Shown: piece by piece, positions 10,126 through 22,100 of the stretch
How the letters are laid out: every line of letters begins with the position of its first letter
How positions within the stretch are numbered: position 1 is the stretch's first letter
NCBI GenBank assembly: GCA_004565275.1
Contig: SDOX01000021.1
Location: forward strand, 606,230-670,229
Direction of reading: 5' to 3'
Origin: Nannochloropsis salina CCMP1776
Taxonomy: Eukaryota; Sar; Eustigmatophyceae; Eustigmatales; Monodopsidaceae
Length of the DNA stretch: 64,000 bases
Translations under genes and position numbers: made by a program
The notes under the pieces: model-generated
Database searches by the model: none
What the model was told of the DNA's origin: nothing
The model's input: the letters and a program-made list of their open reading frames with translations, nothing else

Positions 10126-13100
10126 TTACGACGCGTCGCCTACAACTTTCAAGCGGCCACCAAAATCACGCAAACGGCTGCTATCTTTTTCTTCGAAAGA
10201 GTTGTCGTTAGCCAGACGATTTGCAATTTCGATGCCATCCTGACGGACTTTGGCCAGTTTTTCCAAGTCTCGGGCGCACAGTGCTTCCAATAATGCGTTA
10301 TAAGAAATAAGACAAGACTTTGGATCTGGAAAGAGATAAAGTCCGAGAACTTCACAATCGAACTCTTTAAAGTCTACATGAAATTCAGCCGCTGTTTCCT
10401 TGACCCCTTTGTAAAATTGTTCGCGCGTAATACGGCCACGACGGACATTACTTTGCTTCGAATAAGGTGACGTATCAAATGCTGTGTAAATTTTGCAGAG
10501 AATTCGCTTGCGACCCAGGCGGCTAAAGCAACTGCAAAAACTCTGTACGGCATTTTCCAACTGTTGCTGCTGGTTTCCGTCACAATGTTGGATAGATCTT
10601 GTAAGATCCTGCAGATACTTCTTGATTGTAGGAGCTTGACCTTTGCGGGAAAACGACACCTCTTTTCCAGCACATGGATCCCGACAGGTTTTGAATGAGC
10701 TACTCAGGGATGACAAAGGAATATCTACGGATTCTATAGTATAGATGGCGTCACACAGGTCCATGTAATGAAGTTTTCCGGTCCCACACAAATCGTACTG
10801 CAGGAATAAAGTCGATGCAGCACTTTCAGTCAGCAAAGGAGTCAACCCATGTACTTTAAGTGCATGAAACCATTGTTCCATGTCCAATTGGCCACAACCT
10901 CTGACATCCAATTGCCGCAATGTCTTGCGCAGGAAGGCGCGATGGCTTTCCCCATGCATGAAAGCACCTGTCAAAGCTTTATAGAGGCGTTCTTCGATGC
11001 TGAGCTGATTTGCACCCACAGCCTCTTTCGCCTGCTCCAAAACAGACTTTGGTGCACATATAGATAAAGCATCAACATAGTCATCGTACCAAATGCCGCT
11101 TTTTGATCCGCTCTCATCATTTTCCACACCCGCCCCGCTAGCTACCATAGGGCCTACAAATGCAGTAGCGACTTCAAATGAGACCAGTAATGCGACCAGT
11201 TCTTGATGGGTGATAGGCGTGGCGTGTGCTTGGGTTTCAAGCTCGCGGATCAATTTGGCGAATTCTACGTGCATCAATGCCCCAACATTTCCCTCGTCGT
11301 ACGCACGGAATAAGGCGCGGATCGGAATTCCAGCACCGATAAAGGTTTCTGCCTGCTTTACTAGACATATCCGCACAGCCAAAGGAACTGCAAAGTAGAC
11401 CTGCGAAGTGACCATAGCATAGGGAAGGATATCCCCTTCTTCGCCGTTGCCGCCCGAGGCAAGAATCATTCCAATGTCTTCTAAAATCTTTCTAGTATAT
11501 TCATCGTATCCGACCGTTTTCAAGGTAAATAGGCGCGCTCCAGTTGCGGGGACTTCAAATGTTACTGGTGGCGCGGTCAACAGAAAGTCCTCAGGACGGA
11601 GAAAGCGCGAGTGACTTCCACCAAGACCCTCCCACGACTTTCCGGTATTACCTGTAGCTTTGTTTGAAATGTATTTTTTGTACTTCCCTCGGGCCAAGAA
11701 AAGCCCTCCATCAACTCCAGAGTTGGGAATCGAAGGCTCAAAAATGCTGACCGTGGAATCGAACTCAAAAAAATTTAAGATTAGATTTCTGGAATGGTCC
11801 TCTTCCAACCGCTGTGCCCCGGTGCTATTGTTGTCCTTGCTGGCCGTCTTTCCCGTAGGGATTGCACGCATCAAGTGCACTAAAAATCGTAAAACTTTAG
11901 CCTCGTGCTGATTTTTCGCTTGCCGCTTATTCTTGCCTTCCAATATTCCCGGTTCCAGTTTGAGACCTAAAGCATAAGCATCGTCATCAGTGCCAAATCC
12001 GTTAGGCGGCGTTATGATAACTTTCGAGGTGGGATCCGCGGACTCGCTCTGTGCGATGTGCAAGGGCTTTTGTTCGATACCTTTCGATGCATACCATTCG
12101 GCAGTACTTGTGTCGCAGGAAAGCAATAGTATACGGCGCCCATAGACTTTAATATATCCTCCGCATTGTAGATCCTCGTATTGATACAGGCGGTCAGAAT
12201 CCTTGAGGACACATTGTCGGCTCAAAAAAGTTGGAAAATGATGCCGACCAGGTTCAATGGTCTCTTTGATCAATATGGTTTGGTCACTAACGTAAAAATA
12301 GAGAACACATTGGTGACGACCGCCGAGTTGGTTCTCGTCTTCGTACGCGCAGTAAAAGCGCAATACTTTGGTGTCACGAAGCTGGTAAGGGGGGAGCTTC
12401 AGAAGGTCCGAGGTATTACTTTGACTGGGTTGCGGCCTGATCTCATCCTGTTGCCGCTCTTGCACGTCTTTGCGACGTACTAAGAGAGGTTGTTCCATGC
12501 GAAGTCTTTGCTCACGATGACCATCATCAGGACACTCCATGGCCGGTCCAAATTCCACGCCAAATGTGCTTTTATACCACGCTCGAGTATGAGCATCCGC
12601 ATCTATTATAACTAGAGTTCGATTGTAAAAGACAACGCTGGCCCCAACTGCAATATCAGCAGGAGAGAAGAACTGTTCTTCTTGGTGATGGTTGTCCCCC
12701 TGCTCCTTAATGGGCTTAGGCACTTTCTGCTTTCGCATGAATGTGCCCTGAGGTATACCCGAATTCGTCTCCTTAGGTTCAATGACGGAAAACATACCTA
12801 AAATGCAAAATGAATGAAAATTGGTTTGGGGTGTGAAGATGACATAGGAGCGTATTTTGATTGCAAGTATGTATACTTCTATTGAAAACTTACGTGTTAA
12901 GTCATTTTTATGAGAGATTTTTATCGAATATCGAAATTTAGCATGCACTTACCCGAAGAAATGAAGTAATGCAGTATAAAGCGCCGGATACGCATGGTGA
13001 CCCTGTTTTCATCTCCACCTTCGAAGACTGGCTCCTTATAATAAGCATAATATCTCAACACTTCCTGGTCATTTTTTTGCAACCAAGGAGGCAAATAGCT

Positions 13101-13468
13101 ACTTTCTGCCGTATCACGGGCTTCTGCACCGCTTCCAGAATCTGTTAAGTCATCAGACGGTACGCTCGAAAAGTTCGCGTTCTCCTCTTCCTCCTTGCGA
13201 ATATGTTACAGAAGAGAAGTGGAGGCTTCATATGAATTATATATGAGTTTTAAAGAAGTTTGGTGCATAATTTTTTCAACTACCTTACCCGCCTCGCTGA
13301 ATTTACGCACTTATCGACCTTATTACGCGGATGCTCGCGAGTTTGTGAGACATTGCACGATGAGCGAAGAGCCCGGGTCAAATAAGGATTCGGTGCACGT
13401 CGCAGGCCAGGTGCAAGTGGCAGCGCAGTCTCATCGTGTTGTTCTTTGTTCGTTATATGATATTCCAT
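10126..13468 (-). CDS. EFHC1/RIB72-type DM10 and EF-hand protein of the axoneme
   Basis: Three exons in phase: 13289-13468, 12953-13193 and 10126-12797, giving about 1030 residues. Three DM10 domains occupy the first two-thirds; each has the pattern of a strand starting LRF/LRY-Y, a core HYF/YFYV, and an end such as WYKSTFG or EWYASKG. The first DM10 is split by an intron. Towards the C-terminus lies an EF-hand pair (around DVRGCGQLDMEQWF and DLCGTGKLHYMDLCDAIY). Animal EFHC1/2 and Chlamydomonas RIB72 have this order and are microtubule inner proteins of ciliary doublets. If the assignment is right, the organism has, or recently had, a flagellated stage. Exon 1 is the least certain part (acceptor is AAG, not CAG); its LPLAPG resembles the family's N-terminal LPFLPG. 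Confidence 0.85.
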
Positions 13469-13857
13469 GTTGCGTATCAAGTCGTGCTGAAAAGCTTAAG
13501 TTTCAACTCGCGATCTTCTAAATTGTCACAAGTAAAATTAGAAAGTGAGCTTTGTGAGTAGAAAAATTGTCAGCTTTAAGTTCTTCATAAAAGTAAGGAT
13601 TGCAGCGCCAAAACGGCACAAATATCTTTCTTATCCCCATACTATTTCACAAAATTCAAAAGTAAGAGGCAAGGGAAAAAGCATCCCTAAAGGTACGAAA
13701 AAGGGAGTTCCTTGGGCTAGCCAAGTAACGGCTGCCCGTTGGCCGTTACGTCGCCATTCGCCGAATCCGACCGGCCGTAGGAGCCTCCCTGACCCGACGC
13801 CCCCGATGTGGATGTAACCAGGCGCACTACACGGCTACACAGGAACCACTTCTCTTG
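13469..13857. promoter_or_regulatory. Shared upstream region of EFHC-like and PITH genes
   Basis: 389 bases between two divergent starts; both promoters must lie here. No clear motif was seen. Confidence 0.35.
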
Positions 13858-14820
13858 ATGAGTTGTCGAGGAGATCACATTGATTCATGCGGCCACGGGC
13901 ATGCTCATGCCCACGGCGAGGAATGGTACGGTGAAAGGGTAATGGGAGAGAGAGTGGCTGATTTATCTTGGCATGACTTAAATCCAAGTTGCAGTGATTC
14001 GTTTATGGGTCGGAAAATTTTGAGGCAACATCTTCTTCCCGCAATTCCCTCCACTCTCCTCAACATAGCGATCATGAAGCGGAAGATCCTGATGGTCAAT
14101 CTATGTTTGCGGCCATCGACACGAGCAAGGTTCGATGTCTAAATGAAAACGAAATTGGAGCATGCTTGCACCCTTTCAAGCCGTACAACAAACGTCGAGA
14201 GCCCGAGCCTCGACTAGACAGCCACGATGACGACCCGGAGCTATTACTCTTTGTACCCTTTACACGTATTGTGAAATTGAAGAGTATCAATATAATTGGG
14301 GGCCATGCCGGTGAAGGCACGGCGCCGACTAAAATCAAATTGTAGGTGAACGGTGTAAAAATCACTACGCTGGAACCCTCACGAGACTTAAGGGGAAGAG
14401 AGCGTATTTCCTAAGTTTGTGAGTCTTGAAATAGTATTTTTTGACTCACCACTATTTTTTGTCGGTTTTTGACTCCTGCTCAGGTTCGTAAATCGCGATG
14501 ACATCGATTTTGGTAACTGCAACGAGTTGATGGCGGCTCAAGAACTGGAACTCGTTGCAAATGCCGCCGCAATGGGTGACGGGGGTGGAATAGACTATCC
14601 TCTGAAAGTGAGCAAATTCCAGAACGTGAGCAGCCTGACCGTCTTTTTCAGCGAGAATGGAGGTGGCGACGTTACATCTGTTTCCTACTTAGGATTCAAA
14701 GGCGAGATAACCTCGGTGCGGCATGGGGTCGTTGAATGCGTGTATGAGTCTGCCCCTCAGGCGGCCGATCACAAACAGGACGCTGGGGAACACTTAATGC
14801 CGGATGTTGCTGGAAATTGA
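13858..14820 (+). CDS. PITH-domain protein (PITHD1-like)
   Basis: Three exons in phase: 13858-13925, 14069-14341 and 14484-14820, giving 225 residues. The N-terminus is His-rich (CGHGHAHAHGEEC), as in PITHD1, followed by a PITH domain: the opening IDTSKVRCLNE, the central LLFVPFTRIVKLKSI, INIIGGH, and the closing LGFKGEIT. PITHD1 proteins are about 210 residues, so this one is full length. The PITH domain is also the C-terminal proteasome-binding module of TXNL1, but no thioredoxin domain is present here. PITHD1 has been linked to proteasome function and cell differentiation in animals; its role in algae is unknown. The His-rich start could bind metal, which is inference. Confidence 0.9.
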
Positions 14821-15287
14821 GCGATATTAACAAGCGGCGGGTGGGAGTAGAAGCAGAGCGCATATGTATATACCCAAAGAATCCGGGACGCCGGGCGAGG
14901 TAGTAAGATCTTTCATGTTATGCATGTTTGTGTTTTTCGCTTTATTTTTTTCTCGAGCCAAACTGGTATTTTAAATTGTGCCATCCACTACTGTTGGCAC
15001 TACTTGGAGGAAAATTAGGTGTATACGCCCAACTTCTGAAGGGATACGCGGACTTGCCGTGCGAAGAACGTTCCCAGCTTGCACGCTTGATATGCATGTC
15101 TTGGTACTAGAGTACATCAGCCAACCTGTGGCGGCAACGAGCCTCTACTAGGAAAAATCTAAATTTGGATGCTATACCGAAAAAGCAAGGGGAGATCCCC
15201 CTCATCCCTCCCGGCCCTCCGCAGAATGCTTGGCGCCACAAGCCCTATTCCACTGTCTGGCTCCTTCGTCCAATCTCCTCTCTTTCA
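14821..15287. other. Convergent 3' flanks of PITH and CYP38-like genes
   Basis: A short open frame at 14928-15110 has a hydrophobic start but no family features and is not accepted as a gene. Confidence 0.4.
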
Positions 15288-16997
15288 TTACTCGTCCCCC
15301 TGCAAAAGAATGTCGATGAAACCCACGCGGGAGCGCACGAGATGGTCGTAACCCCATGACACTTGCACCGACTCGATCTGAAAGCTATCGTCCAGGAACG
15401 GAAGGATGTCGTTCTCTCTCCCGCCTCCCACCACGTATCCAATCAATGTAAACTTTCCATCCAAGGACTTAGCCGTTTCCACACATCGGGCGTCGCGCTG
15501 CAACCAGAAGAACTCGCTGTTAGCGCCGTTGCCGTCTTGCTCAGGATGCAACAGCCCGATCGCCCGCGGCGTCCGATAAGACAGCAGCGGCGGCGCCCGA
15601 GTAAAGAGGCCCGTGTTCCTTGCTTGGCCATAGAATGGACGGTTGCCCTCTGGTTCTGCGCGCATCACCTCCAACGGCACCCGCCTCTGCTTTCCCGTAA
15701 TGGGGTCGACGAAACCCGTCTTATAGCGCCCACCCACCACCAGCTCCACCTCCTGGTCATCCTTATTTCCGCTTCGAACTTTCTCTGTGACGAGAGGCAA
15801 GCGATTGTAAAAACCTCGCTGACACAAGTCGATGAAATTTCCGGAAGATATAGGTGCATTGAAACCATCCACGATCACTGTCATGTTCGCTGTTTTTAAA
15901 ACGCCATTTTCCTCCTTATTCCCGTTGCTACCCTCTTTATCCTTGCCCAACTCCTTCAGGAAAAAGATAACCTCCGCTCGTCCGAAGAGCCTTGGGAGAT
16001 TGAAATAGTCGTCCTCGCGACGGTCGTCATTCTTCGGCGGGGAGAAAGGGAACTTCGCAACCATAAGCTCCCCTAGATGCCCGAGATGGAGCAAGGACTC
16101 TTCTTGATATCGGAGCGTGTCCGCTACGCTTTCGTGTTGAGTAGCGTTCTCCAGATTCGAGATTGCCAAATCCAAGAGGAGGAGCTCATTCGCGAAGCGG
16201 GCCCGCCGCCTCGCTTGGGACTCAGCCGTCGTGTTCGGGCGGATCGTCAGCGCGTAGGGGAACGCATCTTTTTCTCGGTTGTACGTCGCCCGGACGTTCT
16301 CTGCCAAACCCTTTATTTTGGACCACCGGAATGTGGATATGTCTCCTGGTACTCCATTGTCTTCGGCTGCTGTCGTATTGAGCATGCCTGGCTCGGAGGT
16401 GGCTGCAGTGACAAAGCTGAGGTCCGCGATTACCTGACCGGCTTCATTGCAGAGCCCTGAGCCCTGTAGCACATTCAATCCGCGAAGTTCATTTATCCGA
16501 CTGAGTGCCTGGCCCATTCCTTTAATGGCTTGGTTGTTCAATGGCAAAGATTCCACTAGGACCGACTCCGGGAGGACTCCATCCAACAGACCTCCCTTGG
16601 TTACCCATGGAAATTCTTCCAAGGCCGCCTGTGCCCTTCCTCCCCCGCCTGCTGCTGGGATACCTACATTGATAAGTGCAGGGATTAAAGTGGAAGCTGC
16701 AGCCACAGCTCCACGCCGGCTTATCGTATTCCAAGCACGCGCGGGACGGCCTGACGGAGGCGTGTCTGATGGCGTCTCGGCTGGGATCGAGGATGATTTC
16801 GGGTACTCCATCGGGCAGGCGTCCTCCGACGGGGTAGACCGGGATGAAAACGTTCGCCATATCTGTCCTCTTGCGACAGGAGTATGGAAGGGGTGCAAGG
16901 GGGTCTGAAACCAGGCAAACGACAGGGGGAGAGCAAATGTCAGGAGGTAGGTAGGCCAGATGGCAGGACGGCCACGCATTCTGCCTTTCACGAGCAT
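15288..16997 (-). CDS. Thylakoid lumen cyclophilin, CYP38/TLP40-like
   Basis: One exon of 569 residues. The N-terminus has a hydrophobic signal ending SFAWF (bipartite plastid targeting). Later comes a twin-arginine-type lumen signal (SRRGAVAAAST, ending AQA). The helical N-terminal domain of CYP38 follows, with KGMGQALSRINELRG, and then a C-terminal cyclophilin-like domain from about residue 370 (VDGFNAPISSGNFIDLCQRGFYN through KFTLIGYVVGG). In plants CYP38 sits in the thylakoid lumen and is needed to assemble and repair photosystem II. Its prolyl isomerase site is degenerate there, and the key Arg and Phe of active cyclophilins are not obvious here either. The protein is longer than plant CYP38 (about 440) because of the leader and loops. 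Confidence 0.87.
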   Translation of the reverse strand: MLVKGRMRGRPAIWPTYLLTFALPLSFAWFQTPLHPFHTPVARGQIWRTFSSRSTPSEDACPMEYPKSSSIPAETPSDTPPSGRPARAWNTISRRGAVAAASTLIPALINVGIPAAGGGGRAQAALEEFPWVTKGGLLDGVLPESVLVESLPLNNQAIKGMGQALSRINELRGLNVLQGSGLCNEAGQVIADLSFVTAATSEPGMLNTTAAEDNGVPGDISTFRWSKIKGLAENVRATYNREKDAFPYALTIRPNTTAESQARRRARFANELLLLDLAISNLENATQHESVADTLRYQEESLLHLGHLGELMVAKFPFSPPKNDDRREDDYFNLPRLFGRAEVIFFLKELGKDKEGSNGNKEENGVLKTANMTVIVDGFNAPISSGNFIDLCQRGFYNRLPLVTEKVRSGNKDDQEVELVVGGRYKTGFVDPITGKQRRVPLEVMRAEPEGNRPFYGQARNTGLFTRAPPLLSYRTPRAIGLLHPEQDGNGANSEFFWLQRDARCVETAKSLDGKFTLIGYVVGGGRENDILPFLDDSFQIESVQVSWGYDHLVRSRVGFIDILLQGDE

Positions 16998-17369
16998 GCC
17001 GGATGATTTGTGGTAGACGATTTATGTACTCGGATGGCTGCCCATGTGTAGTCTATACTGGCCCCTGTGCGCGTTCACGGGTGAGATGGAGGGCGAGAGA
17101 GTCAGTTGAAGGTAGCGAGGCGGATACATGTCAGATAGTACCAGACCGTCGCTCTCTCCCTTCGCCTGAACAACTTTGACCATCCTAAGTTTTTAAAAGA
17201 TAGTCGTAGAGTCCGATTAAAAAAAGGAACGGATAATTTACTCTCCATCAGCTATCACGCGATCTTCAAAACGAAAGGTGTCCTATGAACTTTTGTCGCG
17301 TGGAATTGGGATCTTTTGCCGTCGATTACCAGGAGGTTACCATGTAATTTCTTGTCGTTTTTTTCGGGG
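16998..17369. other. Upstream region of CYP38-like gene and 3' flank of the aminotransferase gene
   Basis: Both neighbours are on the minus strand. Nothing beyond untranslated and promoter sequence is evident. Confidence 0.35.
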
Positions 17370-18704
17370 CTATACATCGACACTCGATTGTAAAATATTA
17401 TCATCGACCCATTCAACTAAGCGCGAAGTCAAGCAGTCGTTTTCGTACTTGAAGGCACGGCATACGTCCCCCTCTTGAAAGGACATCGTCTCCTGAGGAA
17501 TGCCTATCCAGTCAATAGGCAAAAGCAGACGTGACGTGGAACTGAGCAGCGCGCCTTCCCAGCGCTGCAAATCTTTCAAGTTCGGTGGCGGGTGTAGTAT
17601 CACGGGGACATGATGGGCGGCACATGCCTCAAGCACGAGCTTTCGTACAGTGCCCTCTAAGACTCCTTCACCAGCTGTCCACAGTTTCCCCTCCATCACG
17701 ACATAGAAATTCGTCTGCGTTCCCTCTAAAAGCGCACCATCCAAGTCCCGGAGAAGTATCTCATTAGTATCCACAGGCTTCAAAAATTCAAGCCGCTTTC
17801 TGTCGCGAACCCATCCGGAGTCTTTGGCCTTGGCATTCGACCGCGGCGCCCCCCGTACTTCGACCTTGATGGGTGGCGAGGGCCGGAGAGGCAGTTGAGA
17901 TACATGATAAAGACACTCTAGCATACTATCTTCTGTGTGCCATACAAAGAGTATTGTCAACTTGAGTTCCTCCTGCGAGATGAAGGCCTGTCCGCCCAGG
18001 GGCTTATGCCTTGACCTTGAAGTCAGGGAGAAATGGTGTAAATTTTTTAGTGCCCATTGTGACGATAGCGATGATTCGCTTCATTAAAAAAAAAGCGGAC
18101 TCTTTATTTGCTATTCGAGTGGTATAACAAAAAGCGTTGCTTACCTGTGGTGCTCGATTACGACGCGGAGAGCCTTCATGACCACAGCTCTCAAACGAGA
18201 GGGCTCGACGATATTCGCAAGCAGCGCTAGGAATAGAAGGTTATACAAGGCAGTCATATCGCGGCATCACAAACATCCCATGACATCCTCAAACATCATT
18301 CAACCCCGCAACTTGGCCCCGGTATCGTCCAGCGTTGATGATTCGAGTACGGTGGCACAGTACCTTGATCTGGCCACATGAGCATGGCTGTTTCCGACAA
18401 CCGCTTGACATGCGTATCTAGCTCAAAAATTTTACTTCCCCGCACTGTTCGTGCTGTTGTATATGCACCTCTATGTGTAGAAGAAATAATCATGAAAAGG
18501 AGTAAGTTTCTTGAGAGGGCCTCTTCATTTTCTGGCGAGAAATATCGTCACTTCTCGTTAGATGAGCTAAATGTGACGCAAACGGGCGGATTACCTTGCA
18601 TGCTTTTCCAAAAAAGTCTTCGAATCTTCTTTTGAGCATATGGGTAAGATCGTGGAAGTACTTGATGTCCTTATGAGGACCCGCGCCTCCGTATAAGCGG
18701 CCAT
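17370..18704 (-). CDS. Class IV aminotransferase-like PLP enzyme
   Basis: Four exons in phase: 18595-18704, 18364-18470, 18145-18226 and 17370-18015, giving about 314 residues. The small domain has RGAYTTARTV and ELDTHVKRL, matching the class IV pattern of a substrate loop followed by ExHxxRL. The larger domain has NAKAKDSGWVRDRK, which probably contains the PLP-binding Lys, then NEILLRDLDGALLEGTQTNF, the class IV signature. The AK-S-WVR arrangement resembles the plant D-amino-acid-aminotransferase-like group (At5g27410 type) more than BCAT or DAAT proper. Substrate unknown. Two acceptors six bases apart are possible for exon 4 (18015 or 18009). The start is uncertain: the frame stays open upstream to 18971, so a longer leader is possible. 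Confidence 0.75.
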
Positions 18705-19155
18705 AGGAGGGCGACCTCGGGCACGAAGACCTGAGGAGGAGTCGGAACGGGGTTGTGCCCTTCCTGGGGAAACGGATGCAGTACGTAGCACTGCAACGAG
18801 CCATGAAAATGTGACCAATGTACAGATTCCTCGTTTATTAACGACAGAGCCCTCCAAACCCTGAGAGACGGCTTTGGGGGAATTCATTGGCCATCTCGGA
18901 CGCCACGTACACCTCCCACCAGGAGCAGCCTCCTTGAAGCGGCGCTGAGCGAGCCCTGCCAGTGCACGCACCCTGACGCCCCTCCGCGGTCACTCTCACA
19001 CCCTTCGCGCGCCCTTCCCTTCTTTCCACACCATCAGATTTGGACATCGTGTTCGGTGACGACATTGCAAGCTCCTGCGGATGGTTTGACCACATAAGGC
19101 TTGCGGCGTCGCGCAATTCGGGCTAGGACCAGTATCGTCCCTCTTGCTCCCGAGA
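18705..19155. promoter_or_regulatory. Shared upstream region of aminotransferase-like and RelA/SpoT genes
   Basis: 451 bases between divergent starts. The aminotransferase-like frame continues open into part of it (to 18971), so its left part may be coding. Confidence 0.35.
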
Positions 19156-22100
19156 ATGGGACAGCGTGATGCGAGATGGCGAAAGAAGTCACGGAGTCTT
19201 TTGCGAGCATTGAAATATCTCACATTGGTTGCAGTAGCACACCTCAACGTGAAAGCCTTTCAGCTTCGCTCTGTGTTGCCATCAAGTACGGTCTGTTCCC
19301 AGCACTTCGGTCAGGCACCGACGGCGATGTGGCATGAGCGCTTGCTGCATGCCCACATGCACGTGAGGCAACCATCATCGTCACTGTCCAAAGACCGACC
19401 TCAAACTGCCATGTATGCATCTTCTTTTGATTTGGAATCTCTCCTTCGACTTCCCAAAGACCCCGCTCCGTCGCCACGGCCTTCCACGTCATCAGCATCC
19501 TCTGCCCAAGACACGGTCATCGCTGCCGCCGCGTCGGCCGCTGAATGCGAAAGAGTCATAGATCGTCTTGAGCGGGGTCTTAACAAGCTGAAGATGATTC
19601 ATGGTTGGTGCATCTCCCCCGCAGACGCCGCGTTTCTGGATAAGACTCGGGAGGAACTGAAGCCGCTGGTGAACTACTTGCCAGGGCGCGATGATCAAGC
19701 CAAGATTGAGACTGCGCTGCAAGTCGCGTATCACGCCCACATGGGCCAGGTACGTCGCAGCGGTGAACCCTTTGTGCGACATCCTATTGAGGTGGCGAAG
19801 ATATTGACGGAGCTTCGCATGGATGCTGATTCGATCGCGGCGGGCCTGCTCCACGACACGGTGGAAGACACTCCTGTGTCCGTCGCAGACATCCAGGCGG
19901 TGTTTGGCGCTGCAGTCCGACGCCTGGTAGAAGGTGAGACCAAGGTGAGCAAGCTGCCAAAGCGGTTGAGCCGGGCAGGCGCCTGTGAGCAGGTGGGAGC
20001 GAGCGGAGCGGGGGGCCTGGGGGGGGCCGATGCCGCCGAGGTGGCGCCACCATTGACAGACGACCAGCTGGCGAACCTTTTGCACCTATTGATGGCCATG
20101 GCTCAGGATTTCCGTGTCCTTGTAGTCAAGTTGGCTGACAGACTTCACAACATGCGCACCCTGGGCTTCATGTCTCCGACCAAGCAGGAGAAAATCGCCC
20201 GTGAGACGTTGGTGAGTGGCCCGTCTGATTGGTGATGGCTATAAGGCAATTAGTTCCTGTTTACTTTTCGTGAATACGAAGACATGTGGATACCCGCATC
20301 TGGTCCTCATGCTCATTTCTCAATGCCTCGCAGGACGTGTACGTCCCCCTGGCCCGGAAGCTGGGAGTGTGGCGGCTGAAGACAGAACTAGAGGATCTGG
20401 CTTTCAAAACGCTGCACGCACCTGAACATGCAGCCATGACGCGGGCATTGGACACCCGTAGAGAGCTGCTAGCATCGCTGCACACGAATCGCTTCGGGAG
20501 TCGGCGGTTGAGCATGACGGCGGCTCTAACGGAAGCCTTACCACGCTTGCTCAAGTCAAGGGGGGCTCTCAAGGGGCATGACGTCACTGTCCGCCTGGAG
20601 AGCAAGCAGCCTTATCAGCTCTTTGCGCGAGATACGGCGGTAGAAGGCGCCATCGATACGCAGCCCGACTTGCTGACTTTAAAAGTGGTCGTCTCCTCTG
20701 AGCACGTCGCGGGGCCCAGCAGCTGGAGCGAAGGCGCGCCTTGTACCAGCCAAAGCCCCTCTTCTGCGTCACAACCTCGACGGAGAGATCGTCGGGACTT
20801 GAAAGCAGACCGTGCGTTGTGTATGATGGTGCTTGAGGAGATCCAGACTGAGCTCCGCTCTCCCTCCAGTCACAGTCGTGTGCGTGACTACATTTCTTTC
20901 CCTTTAGACAATGGCTACCAGGCCTTGCACGATGAGCTCCGCGTGCCCGGTTTCCCCTTTCCATTGGAGGTACACGTGAACACAGACTGGATGGAGCAGG
21001 TGGCACAATATGGGCTTCTGGCCTTATGGGACGGACCGGCGTCGGCAACCGAGGCAAGCTTGGACGCCACCTACATTGCGCAGGAGCCGGTAGCCCCACT
21101 CAAAGAGGAACATGAAACACAAGCTCCTAACCAGAGACTCCAGTCGAGCGCAGTGTCTGTGGAAAGGGCCTCGGGCAGCGCGTCGGCGGGGGATTCGGCG
21201 ACGGCCGTGCCTCTCGAGCTCGGGTGGTTACAATCGTTATCAGCACAAACGAAACGGGTAGTGCGCGACAAGCCGAGCATGACCGCTCAGCAGCTTATCG
21301 GCACTCTGCAAGAGCAACTGGCTGTGAAGCGGCTCGTCCTCACCAGCGACGGCAACGTGCTCTCGCTGGACGTGCCTCAGGGAAAGGCCGGAGTGACGGT
21401 GCGTGATGCAGCTGCGGCACAGCTATCGGGAGCTACCGCCAGCATTGCCGAGCGCAGCAGTGAGAGCTCACTGACTGGATCTTTGCAGCAGCTGGAGTTG
21501 GCAGGGGCGTCAGTGAATGGACAGCCTGTGAGCCTGTCGCGACCCTTGCGGACGGGGGATGTGGTGGACTTTGTGTACCGCGCCAAGGGTGACGGGGAGG
21601 ACTCTCGTGCGGCATGGTCGTCGGCATCGGAAAGGAAGGACAAAAAAGCCTTGTGGATCTGGCAGGCGCCTCTCTTTGTTTGGCCATGGTGCCTGATCGG
21701 GAATGCAGACAGCAGTGGTAGCAGCAGATCCTCCTCATCGCCATCAAAATCAGGGGCAGACCTGCTGTCCAACAAGGTCTGGGGAGTGTCCACGCGCTCG
21801 CGACAAAAGGGCTTTGGGCAAGTTAAGCTCAAGGACACGGAGAGCGTGTGGGACAGCGGCGAAATAATATGGTTGCGTGAGTGCGAGCTCCGTCACGGCC
21901 GCCTTAGTCTCGGAGCTTTGGCCTACGGTATGGCCCACGCGTTGGTTGTCGCACTAGGGGCTTCTGGAATGGAGTGGGGTATGGGGGACGTGGGGTTGGA
22001 CCTGACAGCGGCCGCGGCAAGCACAATATCACTCGAGGGTACTGGAGCGGAGCGTATCTGTATGGATGTGGCAACCGCCGCCTGCGCAGGTGCCGCTACA

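Noticed and set aside
12798-12948. Extending the EFHC-like exon through to an upstream ATG at 12948
   Set aside because: That stretch is AT-rich intron; splicing to 12953-13193 restores a complete first DM10 domain.
13969-14068. Alternative acceptor at the CAG near 13993 for PITH exon 2
   Set aside because: It would put a stop codon in frame; the acceptor at 14068 has a better pyrimidine tract and gives the family sequence.
14928-15110. Short hydrophobic open frame after the PITH gene
   Set aside because: 60 codons, no context, sits in a 3' untranslated region.
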